Of a stretch of 5,357 nucleotides of DNA, positions 1-5,254 are shown piece by piece. This DNA comes from Lentisphaeria bacterium (lineage in GTDB: Bacteria; Verrucomicrobiota; Lentisphaeria; Oligosphaerales; Oligosphaeraceae). The notes beneath the pieces are model-generated. The model searched no databases, was not told the DNA's origin, and saw only the letters and a list, made by a program, of their open reading frames with translations. A program made the position numbers and the translations under genes. The first letter of the stretch is position 1. The number at the start of each line of letters is the position of its first letter. Where the stretch lies: contig JAKSPA010000135.1 of the NCBI GenBank assembly GCA_024405235.1, positions 1 to 5,357 of the forward strand. Reading direction: 5' to 3'.

Positions 1-404
1 GAGGGGGAGCCAGAGGGGCAAAGAAGAATCTTATGCCAAGCGCTATTTTCCACCTCATTGTTGTCAACCCAAGCGGCCTGATCCTTCCAATACCAATCAT
101 TGGAGGTCATTGGAGTGCCTGGAACAATTGGATTCAAAGTAAACCATGTGTAGGAGTCCTGACGGATTGACGTTCCAAATCCCGCATCGCCATCGCCTGC
201 GATGTAGTTTAGAGGCGGCAGGAAATCGTCATTGTCATTGGTGTAGAGAAGATTGCCGAGCTGGATCTGCTTCATGTTGTTGACGCAGCTGATGGCGCGG
301 GCCTTCTCTCGGGCATTGGTGAGTGCGGGCAGAAGCATGGAGGTCATGATTGCGATGATCGCGATGACGACCAGCAGTTCGATCAATGTAAAGTTCTTTC
401 TCAT
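1..404 (-). CDS. Type IV prepilin-like (pseudopilin) protein, N-terminal cleavage/methylation motif; C-terminus cut by window edge
   Basis: The first 134 residues are visible; the frame stays open to the left edge, so the C-terminus is missing. The protein starts MRKNFTLIELLVVIAIIAI, the class III prepilin signal: a short basic leader, the F-T-L-I-E site where prepilin peptidase would cut and methylate the Phe, then a hydrophobic helix. It continues MLLPAL (residues 23-28), AREKAR (31-36), CVNNMKQIQLGNLLYTND (40-57) and a late CPS motif (about 130-132). This arrangement is typical of the large G-type pseudopilin families of Lentisphaerae and Planctomycetes. The expected location is the inner membrane or periplasm, in a type II secretion or pilus-like assembly, but the function of these amplified paralogues is unknown. 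The start is supported by AAGGA (415-419) 10 nt upstream of ATG. The gene has its own promoter and an unusual structured leader. Confidence 0.93.
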   Translation of the reverse strand, partial: MRKNFTLIELLVVIAIIAIMTSMLLPALTNAREKARAISCVNNMKQIQLGNLLYTNDNDDFLPPLNYIAGDGDAGFGTSIRQDSYTWFTLNPIVPGTPMTSNDWYWKDQAAWVDNNEVENSAWHKILLCPSGSP

Positions 405-436
405 TTTTTGAATTTCCTTAAGAGAGAGGTGAATTT

Positions 437-463
437 GAAAAAAACTCTTCCGGTTCAGAAGAG
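437..463 (-). terminator. Terminator-like hairpin with U-tract inside the leader of the prepilin-like gene
   Basis: On the minus strand CTCTTC (463-458) pairs with GAAGAG (450-445) around a 7-nt loop and is followed at once by seven T (444-438). That is the form of a short intrinsic terminator. It could end transcripts arriving from the hydrolase gene at 621-1493. However, it lies downstream of the predicted promoter at 507-535 and upstream of the prepilin start at 404, so it may also act as an attenuator. The stem is only 6 bp with three G-C pairs, so its strength is uncertain. Confidence 0.5.
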
Positions 464-506
464 CGGAATCACCTCCCGCTCCGTTCTTCCGAATCGGACA
501 TTATGA

Positions 507-535
507 ATTATCCGACTATTTTCTTCCGTATTCAA
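507..535 (-). promoter_or_regulatory. Predicted sigma-70-type promoter of the prepilin-like gene
   Basis: On the minus strand TTGAAT (535-530) is followed after exactly 17 bp by GATAAT (512-507), each close to the -35 and -10 consensus. A start near 500 would leave a leader of about 95 nt before the ATG at 404. A small inverted repeat TCCGA-A-TCGGA (488-498) sits at the expected transcription start, and another TCCGA lies at 511-515. These could form an operator, but no regulator is identified. Confidence 0.55.
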
Positions 536-575
536 TAATTTTAAGGAACAAAAGATTTGTTTTTCGGCATTAAAT

Positions 576-611
576 CAATTGGGCAGCCACGACATGGCAA
601 CATTCCAATTG
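576..611 (-). terminator. Stem-loop just after the hydrolase stop codon, possible terminator or 3'-end hairpin
   Basis: CCAATTG (605-611) and CAATTGG (576-582) form a perfect 7-bp inverted repeat. The interior can pair further (GCCA with TGGC, 4 bp). The structure begins about 10 nt after the TAG stop of the hydrolase gene on the minus strand, the usual place for a terminator or RNA-stabilising hairpin. It lacks an immediate run of T on the minus strand, so it is not a textbook intrinsic terminator; the U-tract hairpin at 437-463 is the better terminator candidate. Confidence 0.35.
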
Positions 612-620
612 CGGATTCAG

Positions 621-1493
621 CTATTGAAGGATTACGTCATTCACATTGCGGTACTGGCGCTTCACGTTCAGTTCCTGCATCCAGCACTTCGTGTAGTTGG
701 TGGTCAGGCAATGGGAGCCTGGTCCGCTGCCGTTGTCGTTTTCCCAAACCCATGTTGGAGTAGTCCAGACGGCGATTGTGGGCATCACCTTCTCGTAGAA
801 GTTCTTCTGGGCACCGCCCTGGCCGTGGTGCACCATTACCACGATGTCCGCCTTCAAGTTGTCGCCCTGCTCTTCTATGAGTTTCAGCGACATCTCCAGC
901 CCGATGTCGCCAGGCACCAGAATGCGCTTGCCGCTCATGGTGACCATGGACGTGATGGAACTGTTGTTGCAGGCGTCCCGTTTGAATTTCGGATCGTAGT
1001 CGTTCAGAACTTCGATCTTCACGCCGTCCAATTCGATTACATCGCCCTTGTGGATTTCGGTATGAGGCACTGGCAGGGCCTTGATTCCGCCGACCATGCT
1101 GCGGACCTCGTCGGTCCATTCGTCGCTTTGCGAGAACCATTCAAGAGAAGGGAAGGAATAGAGGATGTTCTTGACCTTCAGCGGAACAGGATTCTTCTTG
1201 AAGAGCTCGATAAGGGCCTCCACATGATCATTGTGCGCATGCGTCAGAAACCAGTAGTCAACCGTGTCCGTATATTTCTTGACAACTTCCACCAGATGGT
1301 CGCAGTCCGCCGCGTGACCGCCGTCATAGACGATTGCGTGCTTGTTCTTTGTGATGATAACAACAGAGGACATCAGACCGTTGTTCGTGACCTTCGGGAA
1401 GATCAGCTTTTCACCATTGGCAAAAAGTTTTTCATCGGCATGCACGAAAGAAACGGCAAGAAGGAGAACAAGAAGAAGCAGAAGGTGTTTCAT
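621..1493 (-). CDS. Secreted metallo-beta-lactamase-fold hydrolase, ComEC/Rec2 C-domain-like
   Basis: This is a protein of 290 residues. Residues 1-19 form a signal peptide (MKHLLLLLVLLLAVSFVHA, probable cleavage after V-H-A), so it should act outside the cytoplasm. The MBL signature HAHNDH is at residues 85-90, giving the usual H-x-H-x-D-H zinc ligands. An NNSS motif (176-179) and PGDIG (194-198, metal-bridging Asp196) follow, then VHHGQGG (221-227). The order H-x-H-x-D-H, N-N-S-S, G-D, H-H-G is that of the MBL domain at the C-terminus of the DNA-uptake protein ComEC/Rec2, but here it stands alone with no membrane channel domain. The substrate is unknown; phosphodiesterase or nuclease activity is conceivable, as for many MBL-fold enzymes. 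An in-frame ATG at 1508 would add MSSES. I prefer 1493 because the signal peptide then begins normally; neither start has a clear Shine-Dalgarno. A strong promoter lies at 1539-1566. The gene is divergent from the AraC gene. Confidence 0.85.
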   Translation of the reverse strand: MKHLLLLLVLLLAVSFVHADEKLFANGEKLIFPKVTNNGLMSSVVIITKNKHAIVYDGGHAADCDHLVEVVKKYTDTVDYWFLTHAHNDHVEALIELFKKNPVPLKVKNILYSFPSLEWFSQSDEWTDEVRSMVGGIKALPVPHTEIHKGDVIELDGVKIEVLNDYDPKFKRDACNNSSITSMVTMSGKRILVPGDIGLEMSLKLIEEQGDNLKADIVVMVHHGQGGAQKNFYEKVMPTIAVWTTPTWVWENDNGSGPGSHCLTTNYTKCWMQELNVKRQYRNVNDVILQ

Positions 1494-1538
1494 GGATTCG
1501 GAAGACATGTAAAAAAGACTGAAATGCGTTTGTTATAT

Positions 1539-1566
1539 ATTATATGCAGAAAAAAATGCAAATCAA
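1539..1566 (-). promoter_or_regulatory. Predicted sigma-70-type promoter of the MBL-fold hydrolase gene
   Basis: On the minus strand TTGATT (1566-1561) and a perfect TATAAT (1544-1539) are separated by 16 bp. The spacer is an unusual TGCA-T7-C-TGCA sequence. Transcription would start near 1532, giving a leader of roughly 40 nt to the ATG at 1493, or about 25 nt to the alternative ATG at 1508. Confidence 0.6.
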
Positions 1567-1683
1567 TGTAATAATTCAGCATTGGATATTATAAAATGGA
1601 AAAATTTGTTTTTTAGCATATTTTTGCAGAAAAATACAATATTTTGGGCATAAAGTATAAAGAAAAGGGAAAAACGGCATAAA
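1545..1683. repeat. Short direct repeats in the divergent intergenic region, candidate operator half-sites
   Basis: Between the hydrolase and the AraC gene the sequence is strongly AT-rich. It contains the 10-mer TGCAGAAAAA twice (1545-1554 and 1625-1634, 80 bp apart) and the 8-mer GGCATAAA twice (1647-1654 and 1676-1683, 29 bp apart). The first copy of the 10-mer lies within the spacer of the predicted hydrolase promoter. AraC-family proteins usually bind directly repeated half-sites near their own gene, so these are candidates, but A-rich repeats also arise by chance. I could not define a clean promoter for the AraC gene here. Confidence 0.3.
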
Positions 1684-1726
1684 TTAATCACGATAAATCT
1701 TCGTCAAATCAAGCGAGGGAACGGCT

Positions 1727-2638
1727 ATGCCCAATCAAAACAACCAATGCGACGATAGTTATGACTACTTGGCCAATGTATGGTTCAAGGAAAAGCTGCA
1801 TGGATTGGATATTCCCGTGCTGTCGCTTTCCTACAAAGACAAAAAAACCTTGGGAAAATGCCACTATCACAATTTTCATGAACTGACCGTCATAATGAGC
1901 GGCCATGGAGAATACGTTTACCAGGGCAACACCTATCATCTTCAGCCAGGAGATGCATACATAACGCCTCCGATGGTCAAGCACCAATATACGCAGCAGC
2001 AGAATCTGGAAGTGCTGAATTTCCTCTGGTATCCGAACGAGATGCCAGTGCCTTTTTCAGTGCTCGAGAACATACCCTGCTTCAGAGTTTTCTTCGACCT
2101 GGAACCACGTTCACGGCACCATTTCAGCTTCACGCAGCGTCTAGTTCTTTCCATGGAGCAGCTATCGGAGGTGCGCATGTATTTTCTGCGCATGACCAAG
2201 GAAAGGGAAGAACATCAGCAGGGCTATTCAATCAGACTCTCGTGCATTTTCTACGAAATGCTGATTCAACTCTGCCGATGGTATTCGACACGACAGAATA
2301 CAAGCAGCAACAACGAACTGACGCGAATAGAAAAGGTCATGAATTATCTTAACAAGCACTACATGGAACACATCTCGCGTCCCGAAATAGCACGCATGTG
2401 CTCCTGCTGCGACCGTTCTTTTGCCGAAATGTTCAAGAAGGTCATAGGCGAAACCTTCAGCGAATATCTTATGAAGGTGCGGCTGAACAACGCAAAGCAC
2501 TATCTGCTGTCAACCGACAAGAGTCTTGGGGAGATAGCGATGGACTGCGGCTTCTGCGACAGCAATTATCTATGTTTCGTGTTCCGAAAGAAATTCGGCA
2601 TCTCTCCGCACCAGTTCCGCCTGGACAGCCGCCTGTGA
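1727..2638 (+). CDS. AraC-family transcriptional regulator with N-terminal cupin sensor domain
   Basis: This is a protein of 303 residues, the usual length for the family. Residues about 40-110 form the AraC-type cupin ligand domain: HYHNFHEL at 46-53 (the H-x-H-x4-E pattern), GHGEYVYQG at 59-67 and LQPGDAYITPP at 72-82. The C-terminal 100 residues carry the double helix-turn-helix DNA-binding domain. The first HTH is around 215-240. The second has the signature IAMDCGFCDSNYLCFVFRKK (270-289) followed by GISPHQFR (291-298). Such proteins act in the cytoplasm, usually as sugar- or glycan-responsive activators of adjacent catabolic genes. The start is supported by GAGGGA (1715-1720) 6 nt before the ATG. 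The gene is divergent from the MBL-fold hydrolase gene and convergent with the beta-helix gene. There are 11 cysteines, six of them in the DNA-binding domain. The family assignment is secure; the inducer and targets are unknown. Confidence 0.95.
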   Translation: MPNQNNQCDDSYDYLANVWFKEKLHGLDIPVLSLSYKDKKTLGKCHYHNFHELTVIMSGHGEYVYQGNTYHLQPGDAYITPPMVKHQYTQQQNLEVLNFLWYPNEMPVPFSVLENIPCFRVFFDLEPRSRHHFSFTQRLVLSMEQLSEVRMYFLRMTKEREEHQQGYSIRLSCIFYEMLIQLCRWYSTRQNTSSNNELTRIEKVMNYLNKHYMEHISRPEIARMCSCCDRSFAEMFKKVIGETFSEYLMKVRLNNAKHYLLSTDKSLGEIAMDCGFCDSNYLCFVFRKKFGISPHQFRLDSRL

Positions 2639-2686
2639 CGCAATAATCGGCGCAGGCGGAACCGCTTGAGTCCAATGACGTTAGGC

Positions 2687-4048
2687 CTACTGCCTGCCGA
2701 TGTTTTTGCCGTATCCAGGCGAATCCGGCGCCAGACGATAATCTCTGTTCGCTTGATCGACGAATATTGGTTTGGCGAAGATGGAATCGAGATCGTTGTT
2801 GTATTTCTTGAGCGTCTCCTGCAAGCCGTGCGTCATGTAGTAGTTTTCCTGCGGACTTGACATGGCATATAGCGGCCTGTCGGCGGTGTACCAGAGATTG
2901 TTCGACAAAACAAGCTTGTCCATCCAGTTGTTCCACATGCGCATGCCCCATGCGGTTGCATTGACGAAGATGTTGTTGCGGATGATGAAATTCTCCGTGG
3001 GTGCCAGATTCGGATAGAATGCCACGATCGTGCCGAATGGATCCGGACGATGTCCGTGTCCCCATGAGCGTCCTGAATCAATGCATGTGTTGTTTTCGAA
3101 GAGGATATTCGCCGTGCGGCCTGTTTCGCCGTTCCAGTATTCAAAGGAATATTCCGTGTTCCAAACGAGATTGTTTCTGAATGTGAGGTTGGTCAGTTCG
3201 CCGGTTCTGCCCTGCGCCGTCAATCCAGTGTCGTAGATTTCCCAGATGCGATTGTTTTCCACGAGACAGTTGTCGGCGGAATTCCAGAATTCGACGCCAT
3301 TTCCCAAACGCACGGGAGTGCCGTCATCCTTGAACTGCTGCACGCCGCCGCCGATGAAATAGATGTCGCAATTGCGGATGGTGATGTTCTTGGCTCCCGA
3401 GCCGCCGAAGCCGTGGCATGCGCCGTATCGGACCGCTAGTCCGTCCACAATCGCATCATGCGCGTTGTTGTGGCTGACGACGAGACCATGATGCAGCGCC
3501 AGTTCAATCGAATCGAAGCGCAATGCGGGATTCACCGGCGATCTCATGACGACGCAATGCGCTTCGCGATCATAGAAATATTCCAGATCCTCCTTCAGTT
3601 CCTTCATGTTCCATCTCTTTCGCGGGCATGGAACGGCGCCGTGGTTGATGATGATGTTGCCTACATCGACATCGATGTCATAGCCAGAGAACATCTTGTT
3701 TCTCGTGCTCCACTTCTCTTCTGATATCATGTCCCAGTCGCTCTCGTTGTCCATTGCCAGCGAATCCTGTATGATTGGCAACGGGCCTTCGCCGTAGTTG
3801 CTGAAGAGAACAGGCTTGCCAGGCTCGCCGTTGCGCAGCGTGAAATGGCCGCGCCAGAGACCGCCGCGCTTGAACAAGACGCTGTCGCCTGGCTGAATGT
3901 TCGCTGTGGCGATGTTCTGCAATGTCTGCCAGGCGGTTTCGGGAGTCAGACCATCATTGGCGTCATTGCCTTTTGCTGAATCAAGATGATAAACGGCGGC
4001 AAGACAGCTCATCGACAGCGCCATCAACAGAGCAGTGAAAGTTTTCAT
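2687..4048 (-). CDS. Secreted right-handed parallel beta-helix protein, possible polysaccharide-acting enzyme
   Basis: This is a protein of 453 residues. Residues 1 to about 18 are a signal peptide (MKTFTALLMALSMSCLAA). The mature start YHLDSAKGNDANDGLTPETA (20-39), then WQTLQNI and IQPGDSVLFKRG (51-62), is the standard opening of secreted parallel beta-helix proteins. A segment with LEYFYDREAHCVVMRSPVNP (155-174) follows. Then come repeated coils with N-rich turns: NITIRNCDIYFIGG (221-234), CLVENNRIWEI (261-271), LTFRNNLVWNT (288-298), ILFENNTCIDS (315-325), FIIRNNIFVNA (354-364) and LVLSNNLWYT (379-388). The end DYRLAPDSPGYGKNIG (436-451) is the usual closing motif. This fold is used by many polysaccharide lyases and glycoside hydrolases, but I cannot place it in a numbered family or name catalytic residues. 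The start at 4048 gives an intact signal peptide, yet no Shine-Dalgarno is visible. The stop lies 48 bp from the convergent AraC stop. Confidence 0.85.
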   Translation of the reverse strand: MKTFTALLMALSMSCLAAVYHLDSAKGNDANDGLTPETAWQTLQNIATANIQPGDSVLFKRGGLWRGHFTLRNGEPGKPVLFSNYGEGPLPIIQDSLAMDNESDWDMISEEKWSTRNKMFSGYDIDVDVGNIIINHGAVPCPRKRWNMKELKEDLEYFYDREAHCVVMRSPVNPALRFDSIELALHHGLVVSHNNAHDAIVDGLAVRYGACHGFGGSGAKNITIRNCDIYFIGGGVQQFKDDGTPVRLGNGVEFWNSADNCLVENNRIWEIYDTGLTAQGRTGELTNLTFRNNLVWNTEYSFEYWNGETGRTANILFENNTCIDSGRSWGHGHRPDPFGTIVAFYPNLAPTENFIIRNNIFVNATAWGMRMWNNWMDKLVLSNNLWYTADRPLYAMSSPQENYYMTHGLQETLKKYNNDLDSIFAKPIFVDQANRDYRLAPDSPGYGKNIGRQ

Positions 4049-4070
4049 TTTGTTGATTACGGAAATAGTG

Positions 4071-4122
4071 GTTTGTTATGTTTTTGTGCAAAAAAACGAT
4101 TTTGGCGAATGTAATATGTCAA
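4071..4122 (-). promoter_or_regulatory. Candidate promoter/regulatory block of the beta-helix gene
   Basis: On the minus strand a consensus -35 hexamer TTGACA (4122-4117) is followed by T7-GCAC (from 4096) and ATAACAAAC (4079-4071), the last ending 22 nt before the ATG. No good -10 hexamer lies 16-18 bp from TTGACA, so promoter assignment is weak. The T7-plus-TGCA and ATAACAAAC elements recur in the same order upstream of the MBL-fold hydrolase (T7 at 1556-1550, ATAACAAAC at 1536-1528), which is the reason for listing the block. Confidence 0.3.
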
Positions 4123-4150
4123 ATGTTTTTTTCACGCATGGAAACACATT

Positions 4151-4179
4151 ATTAGCCGCGCACCGCCTGAGTCGCTAAT
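4151..4179 (-). terminator. Possible terminator stem-loop after the phosphodiester glycosidase gene
   Basis: ATTAGC (4151-4156) and GCTAAT (4174-4179) form a perfect 6-bp inverted repeat around a 17-nt GC-rich loop. It starts about 13 nt after the glycosidase TAG stop on the minus strand. No U-tract follows, so a rho-independent role is uncertain. The remaining intergenic bases to 4048 are AT-rich and hold no gene. Confidence 0.3.
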
Positions 4180-4192
4180 TGACCAGCGTGAA

Positions 4193-5254
4193 CTAGTCCT
4201 TTGTGTCCTTTGTGTCCTTTGTGTCCTTTGTGTCCTTTGTCGTCATCATCGGCTTGAGATAGATGCCGAGATTCATGCCGACTGGACGATAGTATCGTCT
4301 GTTGTAATCGTGCATATTGAAGATTCTAGGAGCGTTCTGCCGTTCGTCCCAGAAGCACATGGTCGCAGAACCGCCGCCATCCATGTCGATGACATCGTAG
4401 GCGCCCAATCGAGTGAAGATGTTGAAGAGATCGGTTCCCGTGGCGCCCTCGCTCCAGCCTGGCTGACGACCATCGACCGCGACGATGTAAAGATATCGTC
4501 GCTCTTTGTCGAGTCCCAACGACAATCGCGGCATAAGCCCTTCGTCGTATCCGGCGGTAGTCTGCGGAGTCGTCTTGCCTTCCTTCATGACAATTCCGAA
4601 GCCTGACGTCACGAGCTGAAAGTCGTCGTATTTTTCTCTGTCAATATGGTCGATGATGTTGACGGTTCCGTCTTTATATACAACGAAATATGCATAGGCG
4701 AAAAAACCGTTGTCGCTGACGACCACGCCGTCGGAGATAGAAATTCCGGCGGGATTTGCGTGTCTGGTGTCGCCCTTCGGCGGCGGCCATGGGCTCCATG
4801 GTCCAGAATTGGTGGCGATGATCATATTCAGCCGTCTCAGTTCCCGACATCCTTTCATGAAATCGGCGGTCGTGATGCGATAGGTGCGGATGGCCTGATC
4901 AGGCGCGGCAGGCATTGGCTTGCCCCATCCATCGGCGCGGCCCGTGCCTGTGAACGCGAGTCCCTGCAGCTTGAGATCTATTCGCATGGCATAGATTTTC
5001 ATGGGACGGACGTCGGCCTTGATTGCATTCACGAAAGAGAGATCGAATTTCTTTTCGGTGGCGGTCTTGATGAATTTCTCACGCATTTCGCTGACTTTTT
5101 CAGGCGTGAGGGCGGTCTTGCGGGGGACTTCAGGAAACAGGTGGATATATTGCACGCCCTCGCGCAGCCGAATGGATTTCTCCCAAACGTCTTCAGCCGA
5201 AAGAAGAACTGAAAGCAGAACCGCCGCCAATATGGAAAAATGAATCGTTTTCAT
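4193..5254 (-). CDS. Secreted phosphodiester glycosidase (NAGPA-domain) family protein with C-terminal TKD repeat tail
   Basis: This is a protein of 353 residues. Residues 1-20 are a signal peptide (MKTIHFSILAAVLLSVLLSA). Residues about 80-335 match the phosphodiester glycosidase domain (formerly DUF2233). The supporting segments are NPAGISISDGVVVSD (167-181), VTSGFGIVMKEGK (215-227), RYLYIVAVDGRQPGWSEG (253-270), then the hallmark AYDVIDMDGGGSATMCF (285-301), and VGMNLGIYLKP (325-335) as the usual domain end. The family is named for the mammalian enzyme that removes GlcNAc from GlcNAc-1-phospho-mannose; bacterial members are thought to cleave sugar-phosphodiester bonds in exported glycans, and their substrates are mostly unknown. 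After the domain come MMT and five TKD units (339-353), encoded by a 9-bp tandem repeat that reaches the stop codon. The start at 5254 restores a normal signal peptide; there is no Shine-Dalgarno. The tail is probably an accretion, not part of the fold. Confidence 0.9.
   Translation of the reverse strand: MKTIHFSILAAVLLSVLLSAEDVWEKSIRLREGVQYIHLFPEVPRKTALTPEKVSEMREKFIKTATEKKFDLSFVNAIKADVRPMKIYAMRIDLKLQGLAFTGTGRADGWGKPMPAAPDQAIRTYRITTADFMKGCRELRRLNMIIATNSGPWSPWPPPKGDTRHANPAGISISDGVVVSDNGFFAYAYFVVYKDGTVNIIDHIDREKYDDFQLVTSGFGIVMKEGKTTPQTTAGYDEGLMPRLSLGLDKERRYLYIVAVDGRQPGWSEGATGTDLFNIFTRLGAYDVIDMDGGGSATMCFWDERQNAPRIFNMHDYNRRYYRPVGMNLGIYLKPMMTTKDTKDTKDTKDTKD
4196..4240. repeat. Five perfect tandem copies of a 9-bp unit (GTCCTTTGT / ACAAAGGAC)
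   Basis: The units are 4196-4204, 4205-4213, 4214-4222, 4223-4231 and 4232-4240, all identical. On the minus strand each reads ACA AAG GAC and encodes Thr-Lys-Asp. The tract directly abuts the TAG stop (4195-4193) of the phosphodiester glycosidase gene. Because the unit is a multiple of three, copy-number change by slippage would lengthen or shorten the tail without a frameshift. From memory, similar TKD-encoding tracts are scattered in other Planctomycetes/Verrucomicrobia-type genomes; this was not checked. Confidence 0.95.

Noticed and set aside
579..1571. Long plus-strand open frame (330 codons) opposite the MBL-fold gene
   Set aside because: It is antisense to a gene with clear MBL motifs and a signal peptide. 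Its translation shows no recognisable domain, and there is no ribosome binding site.
2654..2667. AGGCGG-AA-CCGCTT as a bidirectional terminator between the convergent AraC and beta-helix genes
   Set aside because: The loop would be only 2 nt, one pair is G-T, and there is no T-run on either side.
2469..3065. Minus-strand open frame of 198 codons overlapping the ends of the AraC and beta-helix genes
   Set aside because: It runs antisense through the conserved AraC HTH and out of frame through the beta-helix gene, and its composition is not protein-like.
4007..4048. Lipoprotein signal for the beta-helix protein (LSMSC)
   Set aside because: The residues before the Cys do not fit the lipobox, which needs Leu or similar at -3; an ordinary signal peptidase I site after CLAA fits better.
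4196..4240. CRISPR-like or intergenic microsatellite reading of the tandem repeats
   Set aside because: The 9-bp units are contiguous with no spacers and lie inside an open reading frame, so this is a coding minisatellite.
4646..5212. Plus-strand open frame of 188 codons opposite the glycosidase gene
   Set aside because: It is a shadow of the strongly supported minus-strand glycosidase gene, with no domain features.
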